Below, in pieces: positions 1 to 8,760 of a stretch of 64,000 nt of DNA; position 1 is the stretch's first letter, and every line of letters starts with the position of its first letter. The stretch comes from CAWBRT01 sp963696525 (GTDB lineage Bacteria > Acidobacteriota > Terriglobia > Terriglobales > Acidobacteriaceae): the NCBI GenBank assembly GCA_963696525.1, contig CAVOKO010000003.1, positions 124,001 to 188,000 on the forward strand, read 5' to 3'. Under the pieces are notes generated by a model, which was not told the DNA's origin, did not search any database, and was given only the letters and a program-made list of their open reading frames with translations. A program made the position numbers and the translations under genes.

Positions 1-1
1 T

Positions 2-997
2 ATGACCACACTGACTCCCCAGATTCGTTTCGATGGACCGGCGATCGAGTTCTGCTTTCCAGGACTGCTGATTGGCGTCGCCGAATATGAAGAAGGACCG
101 ACCGGGCTCACCGTTTTTCACTTTCCCAAAGGGGTGATGGCCGCGGTGGACGTGCGCGGCGGAGCGGCAGCCACCATCAACACCGATCGTTTGCGGCTCG
201 GCTATGACCAGCCTACGGTGCGAGCTATTTTTTTCAGCGGCGGTTCAAGCTACGGTCTCGAAGCCGCCTCCGGAATCATGGCTGAGCTGCTCGCTTTGCG
301 AGGAAACGCCACCGCATGGGAAATGATTCCCACCGTGACCGGAGCCGTGGTCTTCGACTTCCGCGGACGCAACAACGCCATACACCCCGATAAAGAACTC
401 GGCCGCGCCGCGCTGAGAGCTGCTCGCGAGGGCTGCTTCCCGCTCGGCGCGCACGGTGCTGGACGCCTGGTTAATGTCGGCAAGTTTTTTGGTCCGACGT
501 TCATGGAGAGCTCCGGTCAAGGCGGCGCTTTCCGCCAAGTGGGCGAGGTGAAACTGGCAGCGTTCAGCGTGGTCAATTCGGTCGGAGTCATCGTCGGCCG
601 CGACGGGCGGGTGGTGTGCGGCAATTTCGATCCGCATACCGGCCTGCGGCACACTCTTGCCCAAGACCTCAACGATGGCACGGCGACGCGCAAGCGCAGT
701 GTTGGCCGCGCCGTTGCCGAGCCGCTACCGCCGTCTGCCACTCGCGAAAACACCACGCTGACGGTGGTTGTCGTCAATCAAAAGTTGAGCTACGCGCAAC
801 TCAGCCGGTTGGCCATTCAGACCCATACCTCGATGGCACGCGGCATTCAGCCCTTCCACACGGAAAAAGACGGCGACGTGCTCTACGCGGTAACTACGGG
901 GGAGGTAGAGAGCAGCGGGTTGGAGTTTGAAGAGTTGGCGTCGTATGCTGCCGAATTGGCATGGGACGCCGTGCTGAGCGCGGTGCCGCCACTCTGA
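2..997 (+). CDS. P1-family (MEROPS S58) peptidase, DmpA/NylC-like
   Basis: This 331-residue protein matches the P1/S58 family of N-terminal-nucleophile hydrolases, which includes the aminopeptidase DmpA and the nylon-oligomer hydrolase NylC. Family landmarks include DVRGGAAATINTD near residues 50-62, the glycine-rich SGGSSYGLEAA segment and the C-terminal MARGIQPFHTEKDGD block. Family members are made as one chain that cuts itself before a Ser or Thr, which then becomes the nucleophile. Here an Asn-Thr pair at about residues 250-251, just before TLTVVVVN, sits where NylC cleaves. The substrate cannot be read from sequence; peptides or other amides are possible. The ATG is at the second base of the window, so an upstream start cannot be excluded, but the length suits the family. 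No partner gene is evident. Confidence 0.85.
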   Translation: MTTLTPQIRFDGPAIEFCFPGLLIGVAEYEEGPTGLTVFHFPKGVMAAVDVRGGAAATINTDRLRLGYDQPTVRAIFFSGGSSYGLEAASGIMAELLALRGNATAWEMIPTVTGAVVFDFRGRNNAIHPDKELGRAALRAAREGCFPLGAHGAGRLVNVGKFFGPTFMESSGQGGAFRQVGEVKLAAFSVVNSVGVIVGRDGRVVCGNFDPHTGLRHTLAQDLNDGTATRKRSVGRAVAEPLPPSATRENTTLTVVVVNQKLSYAQLSRLAIQTHTSMARGIQPFHTEKDGDVLYAVTTGEVESSGLEFEELASYAAELAWDAVLSAVPPL

Positions 998-1104
998 GCG
1001 CAACCGCAGTCGGCCACGGACTTTTGGCACACCGCTGCGCAAATGCAAATTGACCCTGCGGAACCGGCCAGCGTAGAATTCACAAGAGCTGCTAGTGTAA
1101 CGAT

Positions 1105-1128
1105 TGCTTTCGTGCTTTCGTGCTTTCG
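1105..1128. repeat. Three tandem copies of an 8-bp unit
   Basis: TGCTTTCG occurs three times head to tail about 100 bp upstream of the aldolase gene start at 1225. It lies between genes. It might mark a regulatory or slippage-prone site, but no function can be assigned. Confidence 0.6.
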
Positions 1129-1224
1129 ATCCATGGTCCCCGGGCTCTCCTCGGTGTACCTCAGGCAGCGCTACCGTTGCGTAACGGATACCAAATAAAA
1201 GCTTGCGGCAGGAGTGAGGTTCTC

Positions 1225-2466
1225 ATGAGCAACAAAACGAAAAAATGGTTTACCAGTCCTTGGAATTTTGCCGAGGAAGTAAGGTCTCAACTCGATTTTG
1301 CTCCCAAGATTGAGTTGCACGATGTCACGCTGCGCGACGGCGAGCAGCAAGCCGGCGTGACCTTCCGCAAGGACGACAAGGTTCGCATCGCCGAATTGCT
1401 GGCCGAGGCGGGCGTACACCGCATCGAAGCTGGCATGCCGGCGGTCTCCAAAGAAGACGAACTGGCCATCAAGGAAATCGTCAAGCGCAAGCTCGGCCCC
1501 AAGATCTTCGCTTTTGGCCGCTGCATGAAGGAAGACGTCCAGCGGGCGGTTGATTGCGGCGTCGATGGCATTGTGATGGAAGTGCCGTCGAGCGATCACA
1601 TCATCAAGTACGCTTACAAGTGGCCTCTGGAAAAAGCCGTCAATCTGTCGATCGAGGCGACCCAGTATGCCAAGAAGAACGGACTTTACACGGTCTTCTT
1701 CCCAATCGACGCCTCTCGCGCGGATATCAACTGGTTTCTGGACCTGATCGAGCGCATCGCCAAGGACGGCCACATGGACGCGCTGGCGGTGGTTGACACC
1801 TTCGGTGGTTGCTCGCCGCACGCCATCCCTTACTTGATCAAGAAAATCAAGGAGCGCATCAATAAGCCGTTGGAAACCCATTTCCACGACGATTTCGGCA
1901 TGGGCTCGGCCAACACGGTGCTTGGCCTGGCCGCCGGGGCCAAGGTGGCGCACACTACCATTTCCGCGCTCGGCGAGCGGGCCGGCAACGCCGCTTACGA
2001 AGACGTGGTCATGACACTGCTGACCATGTACGGCATCGATTTAGGAATCAAGACCGAGAAACTCTACGGGATCTCCAAGGAGGTGCTGGCAATGGCGGGG
2101 GTTCGGGTGCGCCCGAATCGCGGCATCTTCGGCGACGATATCTTCAAGGTCGAGTCCGGCATCATCTCCGGCTGGGTCAGGAACTGCGGCGACGAGCATG
2201 CGCTTGAGCTTTGTCCGTATCGTTGGGAACTGGTCGGCCACGATGCACCGGAGATCGTGCTGGGCAAGAATAGCGGCGCGGACTCGATCAAGATATGGCT
2301 GGAACGCATTGGTCATCCGCTGCCTAGCGAAGAAACCCAGATGGAGATACTGCTCAAGGTGAAGGCGCGCGCCCTGGAGAAGAAAGGGGTGCTGACGTTG
2401 CGCGACTTCGAGAATATTCTCGCGCAATATCCGTTGGCCAAGCCCGCAGCCAAAGCAGGCGCCTAG
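1225..2466 (+). CDS. DRE-TIM metallolyase, 2-isopropylmalate/homocitrate synthase-like
   Basis: The 413-residue product has the DRE-TIM barrel signature DVTLRDGEQ at residues 33-41 and the metal-binding HFH motif at about residues 219-221, followed by the GERAGNAAYED segment typical of isopropylmalate and homocitrate synthases. Enzymes of this family join acetyl-CoA (or another acyl-CoA) to a 2-oxo acid; the exact substrate is unknown here. The C-terminal LeuA allosteric domain seems to be missing, so feedback control by leucine is not expected. The ATG at 1225 is preferred over one in the same frame at 1120 because GAGG lies 5 bp upstream and homology starts just after it. It precedes an MFS anion transporter on the same strand and is about 4 kb from malate synthase, suggesting hydroxy-acid metabolism. 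A leucine-pathway role is less likely because no leuB, leuC or leuD is nearby. Confidence 0.8.
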   Translation: MSNKTKKWFTSPWNFAEEVRSQLDFAPKIELHDVTLRDGEQQAGVTFRKDDKVRIAELLAEAGVHRIEAGMPAVSKEDELAIKEIVKRKLGPKIFAFGRCMKEDVQRAVDCGVDGIVMEVPSSDHIIKYAYKWPLEKAVNLSIEATQYAKKNGLYTVFFPIDASRADINWFLDLIERIAKDGHMDALAVVDTFGGCSPHAIPYLIKKIKERINKPLETHFHDDFGMGSANTVLGLAAGAKVAHTTISALGERAGNAAYEDVVMTLLTMYGIDLGIKTEKLYGISKEVLAMAGVRVRPNRGIFGDDIFKVESGIISGWVRNCGDEHALELCPYRWELVGHDAPEIVLGKNSGADSIKIWLERIGHPLPSEETQMEILLKVKARALEKKGVLTLRDFENILAQYPLAKPAAKAGA

Positions 2467-2506
2467 CGGGCTCGAAAACTCTCGCCACGCCACGAGCATT
2501 AACTCG

Positions 2507-2535
2507 CCGGCCGCGCTTCCGCGGCCGGTTTTGCT
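2507..2535 (+). terminator. Rho-independent terminator after the aldolase gene
   Basis: A perfect 9-bp GC-rich stem (CCGGCCGCG with its complement at 2520-2528) and a 4-base loop are followed by TTTTG and then a second T-rich run. It lies 40 bp after the stop codon, so the aldolase gene is probably not co-transcribed with the downstream transporter. Confidence 0.85.
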
Positions 2536-2855
2536 TTCCGCTTTTTTGCCTCGTTTCCCTATCGCTTGAATTAAATAAACCAAGGCGTTTGCCTTGTCCG
2601 GGCGGCGGTCGCTCAGGCCATTCTGTCCGTTCAGCACTGCTTTGGCCCGATTCAGGCTCTCCTGGAGCCATCCCACTGTAATGCGGTTTTGAAATTCGGC
2701 TTGACTGCGGATGAAAGCGCGACCTATCATTCTATGCCGACACTCAGAAGTCATCATAGAGCCGGAAGACCTGAACGTCCCGCAGGCACCACTACGTTCC
2801 TGAGAGCGGAGCTCTATGCGTGACCATCTCGAAATCGTTTACGAGGAGTTCCCGA
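2536..2855. other. Intergenic region upstream of the MFS gene
   Basis: About 320 bp follow the terminator before the MFS start. No convincing gene is present. The region presumably holds the transporter promoter, but no site could be picked with confidence; one poor GG-N10-GC match was rejected. Confidence 0.5.
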
Positions 2856-4184
2856 ATGGCTGACTCAAAGACCGTCGAACCTGGGGCATTGACTGCACCC
2901 AAGGTTTCCCCGGAGTTCGAAAACGCAACTTATCGCAAAGTAACCGCGCGTCTATTGCCGTTTTGCATGATTTGCTACATTGTCGCGTATCTGGACCGCG
3001 TAAACGTGGGCTTCGCCAAACTCCAGATGCTGGGCGATCTCCATTTCAGCGAGACGATTTACGGGCTGGGCGCCGGCATGTTCTTCATTGGTTACTTCTT
3101 TTTTGAAGTGCCAAGCAACATCGCCCTGCACAAGGTGGGTGCGCGCATCTGGATCACCCGCATCATGATCACCTGGGCAGTTATCTCGGCGCTCACACTT
3201 TTGGTGAGAACGCCGATGCAGTTTTACTTGGTCCGCTTCTTCCTCGGCGCAGCCGAGGCGGGCTTCTTCCCCGGAATCATTTTGTACCTCACGTATTGGT
3301 ATCCCTCGCACCGTCGCGCCAAGATGGTGGGCATCTTCATGGTCGGAATTCCTCTGGCCGGGATGATCGGTGGCCCGCTCTCCGGTGCCATTATGTCGAT
3401 GACTCACGGCGCTGGCGGTTGGCCGGGCTGGAAGTGGATGTTTCTTTGCGAGGCCATACCTTCTTTTGTTATGGGTATCGCCTGCATTCTCTATCTTGAC
3501 AGCAGGATTCGCGATGCCAAATGGCTAAACGAACAAGAAAAACAGGTTCTCGAATACTACGTCGCTTTAGAGGACAAGGAAAAGAAAGAGCATCCTTCTC
3601 TTATGGCCGTTTTCGCCGACGGCCGCATCTGGCTGATGTGCTGGATTTACTTCACCGTCGCTCTGGGTCAATACGCGTTGACGCTGTGGATACCTACCCT
3701 CCTCAAGGATGCTGGAGTTAAAGGTGTATTGAATATCGGCCTGGTAACAGCCATCCCATACACTTGCGTGGCCATCGCCATGGTCGCGCTTGGAGCCAGT
3801 GCCGACAAGCGGCGTGAGCGCCGTTGGCATGAGGCGGGTCCCATGCTTGTGGGCGCCGTGGCTTTGGTTCTGAGTATGATGGTTGGTGGCGGCAACACGA
3901 TTCTGGCCGTCATATTGCTGTCGATCGCGGCAGCCGGGATCATTCCCGCGGCGCCTATGTTCTGGGCGCTGCCTACCTCATTCCTCGCGGGTACGGCTGC
4001 GGCTGCGGGTATCGCAACGATCAACTCAGTGGCCAATCTCGGCGGCTTCGTCGCCCCCTTCGCCATTGGCTATCTCAAGGACCTGACGCATGGCAACTTA
4101 ATCCCCATGATTGTCATGGCTGTCACTGTGGCTGCGGGAGGGCTTACGGTGCTCGCGCTGCCCAAGCATATGGTCAACAAGTAG
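2856..4184 (+). CDS. MFS transporter, anion:cation symporter (ACS) family
   Basis: A 442-residue polytopic inner-membrane protein with about 12 hydrophobic segments. AYLDRVNVGFAKLQM near the first membrane segment and FFIGYFFFEVPSNIAL are hallmarks of the ACS branch of the major facilitator superfamily (tartrate, glucarate, phthalate and 4-hydroxyphenylacetate carriers). It probably imports an organic anion by proton symport. The ATG at 2856 has a GAGGAG site 7 bp upstream; an upstream GTG at 2820 is in frame but has no such site. Its position between an isopropylmalate-synthase-like gene and a MmgE/PrpD gene suggests a hydroxy- or dicarboxylic acid substrate (inference). A strong bidirectional terminator follows. 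Confidence 0.85.
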   Translation: MADSKTVEPGALTAPKVSPEFENATYRKVTARLLPFCMICYIVAYLDRVNVGFAKLQMLGDLHFSETIYGLGAGMFFIGYFFFEVPSNIALHKVGARIWITRIMITWAVISALTLLVRTPMQFYLVRFFLGAAEAGFFPGIILYLTYWYPSHRRAKMVGIFMVGIPLAGMIGGPLSGAIMSMTHGAGGWPGWKWMFLCEAIPSFVMGIACILYLDSRIRDAKWLNEQEKQVLEYYVALEDKEKKEHPSLMAVFADGRIWLMCWIYFTVALGQYALTLWIPTLLKDAGVKGVLNIGLVTAIPYTCVAIAMVALGASADKRRERRWHEAGPMLVGAVALVLSMMVGGGNTILAVILLSIAAAGIIPAAPMFWALPTSFLAGTAAAAGIATINSVANLGGFVAPFAIGYLKDLTHGNLIPMIVMAVTVAAGGLTVLALPKHMVNK

Positions 4185-4202
4185 ATCTGCCGGCTATACT
4201 GC

Positions 4203-4244
4203 AAAAAATCGGCTCACCAGAAAGTTCCGGTGAGCCGATTTTTT
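4203..4244. terminator. Bidirectional rho-independent terminator
   Basis: A perfect 16-bp inverted repeat (arms 4203-4218 and 4229-4244, 10-base loop) has an A-run at its left end and a T-run at its right end, so it can work on both strands. It lies between the convergent MFS and MmgE/PrpD genes. Confidence 0.95.
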
Positions 4245-4266
4245 GTGCGCCGTTTTTGGCCTCAAC

Positions 4267-5742
4267 TCACACGAAGGCAGCTTGCGCGATTGCGGCCGCG
4301 CTGGGCAGCTTCTCGACACCCCAGCAGGCGTCCATCAGCCGCCGGATTTGCGGAGCCGGCAGAATGCCCTCCGCCAGATCGCTGAATTTCACCTCCAGCG
4401 CGCTGTCAGTCATCGGCACTTCAAGACTGCCGACGGCATGCTCGATGTACTTGTGCAACTTCCGGCCATCCTTCAGCACGATGGTAAGGTCAACTTGCTC
4501 CGGCTTGATGGATGGATCGATAACCGGAATCACCTTGCTCCGCAAGGCCACAACGATCGGGTCGCGGACCGCCCGCTCGCTGAACTGCTTCTCGCCGGCC
4601 GCACCCTCCACGATCGCGACCGCCACGGAATGGTAGACGCTGAACTTCCCCTCCAGACCTTCATAGGGAGTCTTTTTGCCCGTCAGTTCGAGCACCAGCG
4701 GATTGACGCGCAGGTCAACGTGGTCAACTTGATCGGGCGTCAGTTTGTACTCTTTGCGCAACTGTATGGCCGCGTCGATCGCGGGGTGTAGTACGATTCC
4801 GCAGGCAAACGGTTTATACGTGTTGAGTGCCGCTTCGTAGTGTTTCCCCAATCCTTCCGTGATTTCCCGGTAATCCTGTTTCGTGCTGATGGTGTTGGCC
4901 CATCCGCGCTTGGCTTCAATCATCTCGTCGGAGCTGGTGAAGTTCCGGGAAGCGAGGACAGCGGCGAGCAGGCCGTTGTTGGCCGCGCGGCCCGGATTAA
5001 AGCTCTTGTTCATCGACCCGAACGACTCGCGGAAGCCGACCGGTTGCGAGGCCGCCAAGCCCAGAGCCCAGACCATCTGCTGTTCGCTGAGGCCCAGGAG
5101 TATGCCCGATGCCGCGGCAGCGCCAAACATCCCGCACGTCCCGGTGCTGTGCCAACCGCGGTCGTAGTGCTCGGGGCAAACACAATTGCCCATGCGTAGC
5201 GCAACCTCAACCCCGATGACCAGTGCGTTCAGGAAGGCCTTGCCCGAAACCGGCTGGTACTCGGCCAGCGCCAGGATAGCCGGGATGACCGGTGCCCCGG
5301 GATGAATAATGGTGCGCAGGTGCGTATCGTCATAATCGAAAATATGGGCGCTAATGCCGTTGATCATGGCGGCATTCAGGATGTCGAAGCGCTCGCGCCG
5401 CCCCAAAATGCTGGCTTGGGGTGGTCCGGAAAATGGAGCGAGCGCGGCAACTACATCGTTGACTCCCGGGTGACGCGAGGCGCCGACGGCAACCCCCACG
5501 AAATTCAGCAGCGTCCGGGTTCCCTCCTTGCGCACCGCAGGAGGCAGGTCTTCGTATTTCCCATTCACCACATACCGCGCCAGTGTCCGTGTAACTCCCT
5601 TGGCGGAGGGAGGGCTCTGGGTGCTGCCTCCGGTATTGCCGGCTTGGGGTGCTGCTGCAAACAAGGGTGTGGAACTTCCGGCGGCCGCTAAAGAAGCAGC
5701 CGTGGCCGCACGCAAGAAAGAACGGCGATCGAAATCGAACAT
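4267..5742 (-). CDS. MmgE/PrpD family protein with Tat signal
   Basis: The 491-residue product belongs to the MmgE/PrpD superfamily, which includes 2-methylcitrate dehydratase and cis-aconitate decarboxylase. The family hydratase/decarboxylase core includes HIFDYDDTHLRTIIHPGAP and HSTGTCGMFGAAAASG. Unusually, it begins with a twin-arginine signal (DRRSFLRAATAASLAAAG) and an alanine-rich cleavage region, so the folded protein should be exported to the periplasm; classical PrpD proteins are cytoplasmic. The ATG at 5742 was chosen because a GGGAG site lies about 9 bp upstream and the Tat motif starts at once; the open frame continues upstream to 6036 without homology. It is convergent with the MFS gene and divergent from malate synthase. 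The substrate is unknown, with citrate-like hydroxy acids plausible. Confidence 0.85.
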   Translation of the reverse strand: MFDFDRRSFLRAATAASLAAAGSSTPLFAAAPQAGNTGGSTQSPPSAKGVTRTLARYVVNGKYEDLPPAVRKEGTRTLLNFVGVAVGASRHPGVNDVVAALAPFSGPPQASILGRRERFDILNAAMINGISAHIFDYDDTHLRTIIHPGAPVIPAILALAEYQPVSGKAFLNALVIGVEVALRMGNCVCPEHYDRGWHSTGTCGMFGAAAASGILLGLSEQQMVWALGLAASQPVGFRESFGSMNKSFNPGRAANNGLLAAVLASRNFTSSDEMIEAKRGWANTISTKQDYREITEGLGKHYEAALNTYKPFACGIVLHPAIDAAIQLRKEYKLTPDQVDHVDLRVNPLVLELTGKKTPYEGLEGKFSVYHSVAVAIVEGAAGEKQFSERAVRDPIVVALRSKVIPVIDPSIKPEQVDLTIVLKDGRKLHKYIEHAVGSLEVPMTDSALEVKFSDLAEGILPAPQIRRLMDACWGVEKLPSAAAIAQAAFV

Positions 5743-6199
5743 GGCGTGAATCTCCCACGAAGTAATGGCTGTAACGTTCGCCATTGATATCAAATTGCGA
5801 CCACCAAAACAACTGCAATAGCGGGCGAAGGGAGAAAAGGAGCAAATAATCCCGATACAGAACCCGCCATCGTCGTTTCGCGCGTCTCTTTGCGGAACGA
5901 TGTAGCCAAGACGTAGATGGCCGAGCCTGATGGTGCACAAAGGGTGCTGGGCCCGCGATTCCGGGTGAACGCCACCGCCGTGCCATGCAATCGCTGGTTT
6001 TTCGGGATTCGGCGCGTCGCTGGTTAATTGGTTCAATGTCGTTAAATAAGGGTCGAAAGGCGGCAGAACTGCATCTATTGAATTGTTAGGGCCGCATCTG
6101 GTTTTCCCAGTCCGTCGACGGGTACCAGAGATTGGGTTGCGGCTCCGGCTCCCACCAGGTTCTATTCCGGACTTTCAGCCGGAGAAGAAAGGAAATTTG
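5743..6199. other. Divergent promoter region, MmgE/PrpD and malate synthase
   Basis: This 457-bp spacer separates two divergent genes and so should hold both promoters. Open frames across it show no homology. No individual operator or promoter element could be identified with confidence. Confidence 0.5.
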
Positions 6200-7819
6200 A
6201 TGAGCGTACATTCCACGACCACCGGGGTCAGAATCGATGCGCCCCGTCATCCGGGGCAGGATCAGGTGCTTACACCTGAGGCAATTCATTTCTTAGCTGA
6301 ACTTCAGCACCGCTTTAATGCTCGCCGTTTAGAACTGCTGGCCGCCCGCGAAGCGCGCCAGAAACGGCTGGACGCAGGCGAAAAGCCCGATTTTCTGCCG
6401 GAAACCAAGCACATCCGAGAGTCCGAATGGACCGTAGCTCCGATTCCAGCCGATCTTCAGGACCGCCGCATAGAGATCACCGGACCCACCGACCGCAAGA
6501 TGATTATCAATGCCCTGAATTCGGGTTCCAGCGTGTTCATGGCCGACTTCGAGGACGCGAACACGCCCACTTGGGGCAATCTCATCGAAGGTCAGATCAA
6601 TCTCACCGACGCCATCGCGCGCAAAATTACCTTTAGCGACCCGGCCAGCGGAAAACAATACAAACTCAATGAGAAGACGGCGGTATTGTTCGTCCGTCCC
6701 CGCGGCTGGCATCTCGATGAAGAACATGTGGTGATCGACGGCAAGCCCATGTCGGGCTCGCTATTCGACTTTGGACTCTACTTTTTCCGCAATGCGAAGG
6801 CGTTGCTGGCGGCAGGGACCGGCCCATATTTCTACCTGCCGAAAATGGAGAGCCATCTCGAAGCAAGGCTGTGGAACGACGTTTTCACCTACTCTCAGCA
6901 GGCGATGGGCGTACCTCACGGCAGCATCCGCGCCACCGTCCTGATCGAGACGATTCTGGCCGCGTTTGAAACCGATGAGATTCTCTACGAACTGCGCGAT
7001 CACTCCGCCGGCTTGAACTGTGGCAGATGGGATTACATTTTCAGCTTTATCAAGAAGTTCGCCAACGACCCCAAGGCGGTAATGCCCGATCGCGGGCAGG
7101 TCGGCATGACAGCGCACTTCATGCGCTCCTATAGCAAGATGGTCATCCGCGATTGCCATCGGCGCAACATCCACGCCATGGGCGGCATGTCCGCCTTCAT
7201 TCCCGTCAAGAGCGATCCGGAAATCAACGAGAAGGCGATGGCCCAGGTTCGCGCCGACAAGGAGCGTGAAGCCACCGACGGTCACGACGGAACCTGGGTG
7301 GCTCACCCCGGTCTGGTGGCTATTTCCAAGGAGCCCTTTGACCGCCTGATGCCGCAACCGAACCAGATTGCCAAAAAGCTTTCCGGATACACGGTCACGG
7401 CCGCCGACCTGCTGCAAATTCCGCAAGGTGACATCACCGAGGCCGGCCTCAGGCAGAACCTCGTAGTCGGGATGGGATACCTGGAATCCTGGCTGCGCGG
7501 CATCGGCTGCGTGCCTTTGTTCCACTTGATGGAAGACGCGGCGACGGCGGAAATCAGCCGCTCCCAGCTTTGGCAGTGGATCCATCACGGCGCACATTTG
7601 AAGGACGGCCGCAAGATCGACGTGGCGCTTTGCGATTCCATCCTGCACGAAGAGCTGGCAAAAGCAAAGACAGGCATCCCGGCCAGCCAGTATGCCTCTT
7701 ACGACAAAGCGGCTGAATTGATGCGCGCGATGTATACTTCGCCGGCGTTTGTCGAATTTCTCACGGTTCCCGCCTATCACGAACTCATCAGGCAGGAACG
7801 TATGCGCAAGGCCGCATAG
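6200..7819 (+). CDS. aceB: Malate synthase (A type)
   Basis: Malate synthase condenses glyoxylate with acetyl-CoA to malate, the second step of the glyoxylate shunt. The 539-residue length matches form A. Visible signatures are MADFEDANTPTWGNLIEGQ, PKMESHLEARLWND, and the family block with GLNCGRWDYIFS. EDAATAE near residue 446 holds the expected catalytic Asp. The ATG at 6200 has an AGGAAA site just upstream and precedes the conserved region. No isocitrate lyase gene is seen in this window. The GlcD-type oxidase 2 kb downstream could supply glyoxylate from glycolate, so glycolate or glyoxylate assimilation is a reasonable inference. A terminator follows. Confidence 0.95.
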   Translation: MSVHSTTTGVRIDAPRHPGQDQVLTPEAIHFLAELQHRFNARRLELLAAREARQKRLDAGEKPDFLPETKHIRESEWTVAPIPADLQDRRIEITGPTDRKMIINALNSGSSVFMADFEDANTPTWGNLIEGQINLTDAIARKITFSDPASGKQYKLNEKTAVLFVRPRGWHLDEEHVVIDGKPMSGSLFDFGLYFFRNAKALLAAGTGPYFYLPKMESHLEARLWNDVFTYSQQAMGVPHGSIRATVLIETILAAFETDEILYELRDHSAGLNCGRWDYIFSFIKKFANDPKAVMPDRGQVGMTAHFMRSYSKMVIRDCHRRNIHAMGGMSAFIPVKSDPEINEKAMAQVRADKEREATDGHDGTWVAHPGLVAISKEPFDRLMPQPNQIAKKLSGYTVTAADLLQIPQGDITEAGLRQNLVVGMGYLESWLRGIGCVPLFHLMEDAATAEISRSQLWQWIHHGAHLKDGRKIDVALCDSILHEELAKAKTGIPASQYASYDKAAELMRAMYTSPAFVEFLTVPAYHELIRQERMRKAA

Positions 7820-7899
7820 CGCATCGATCTCAACCTCGGCGAGTGTCAAACAGCACTCGCCCGAGAGCCCGGCTCTGCTCATCAGGCCGGGGAGCGACA

Positions 7900-7954
7900 A
7901 AACGAGCGCCGGAATCGCAACCTCGATTCTTCATGGCGCTCGTTTCGCTTTTTG
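7900..7954 (+). terminator. Rho-independent terminator after malate synthase
   Basis: Outer arms AAACGAGCGCC (7900-7910) and GGCGCTCGTTT (7935-7945) are perfectly complementary, and the loop holds a second 6-bp inverted repeat (GAATCG/CGATTC). A CTTTTTG run follows. It probably ends the malate synthase transcript. Confidence 0.8.
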
Positions 7955-8117
7955 TAGGCAATTCGATGGCTGATGCCGCCGACGAAGTGCCTGAGCGAGA
8001 GAGCGAGAGATTCCGGGGGCATCCAACCGTCTCAGTTCAAGCTTTCGGACAGTTTTCATCGAGGGCCAGATGAGCCTATCCTGAACGTGATCTCATCCGT
8101 TCTCGAATTACCGGCTA

Positions 8118-8612
8118 GTGGGTCGATTGGTGAGCAAGGTGCTGAAAATCGGCGAATCGCAATTCGAAGAGCTTCGCCACCACGGTGAACAGACGTATCC
8201 TCACGAGTGCTGTGGTGTGCTGCTGGGTCAAATCAACGGCGAAGGCGTCAAGCAGGTGCGCGCCGTCGTGCGCTGCGGCAACACGCGCATCGATTCTCCG
8301 CATAATCGCTATAACATCGACCCTCGCGAATTGATCGGCATCCAGCGCCAGGCCCGCGAAGCGGCAATGGACATCATCGGGTTCTACCACTCGCATCCGG
8401 ACCATCCCGCCGGTTGGTCCGAGACCGATCTCGCCGAGGCCCACTGGATCGGCTGCTCCTACGTCATCACCAGCGTGGAACAGGGCCGGACGGCGCAGAC
8501 CAACTCCTTTGAACTGACCGGCGAAGAAGCAAGCAAACAGTTTCACGACGAGGAAATCACGGTCGAATCATCGTCGCCATCGGCTGCCGAAAGCGCCGTT
8601 CGCTCAGAATGA
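8118..8612 (+). CDS. M67-family JAMM/MPN+ metallopeptidase
   Basis: The product of about 160 residues is a single JAB/MPN domain. The zinc-binding JAMM motif is complete: a Glu in YPHECCG (early strand), then HSHPDHPAGWSETD, which fits H-x-H-x7-S-x2-D. Bacterial members remove C-terminal extensions from ThiS/MoaD-type sulfur carriers or cut isopeptide bonds. No sulfur-carrier, E1-like or cysteine synthase gene is adjacent, so the substrate cannot be inferred. The start is uncertain: GTG at 8118 and GTG at 8130 are both in frame and neither has a strong ribosome-binding site. The C-terminal tail is rich in Ser and Glu. Confidence 0.85.
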   Translation: MGRLVSKVLKIGESQFEELRHHGEQTYPHECCGVLLGQINGEGVKQVRAVVRCGNTRIDSPHNRYNIDPRELIGIQRQAREAAMDIIGFYHSHPDHPAGWSETDLAEAHWIGCSYVITSVEQGRTAQTNSFELTGEEASKQFHDEEITVESSSPSAAESAVRSE

Positions 8613-8760
8613 CGTTGTGACGTTGTTCTGACGGAATACGGCAATTCGGAAAAGACGCATCCCCCACCGCGTCGCACGTGCTTTGTTATTATCTTTTTCG
8701 GCGGCGTCAGTCCCGGCGCTCGAACCGAGAAAATTCCGCGTGGCGGGCCGAAGGAACATC

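Noticed and set aside
1025..1040. TGGCAC followed by TGC, sigma-54-like
   Set aside because: Spacing between GG and GC is nine, one base short, which is known to be unfavourable.
2643..2658. GG-N10-GC site upstream of the MFS gene
   Set aside because: The -12 half is AGGCT, not TTGCA, and one such spacing match is expected by chance in a few hundred bases.
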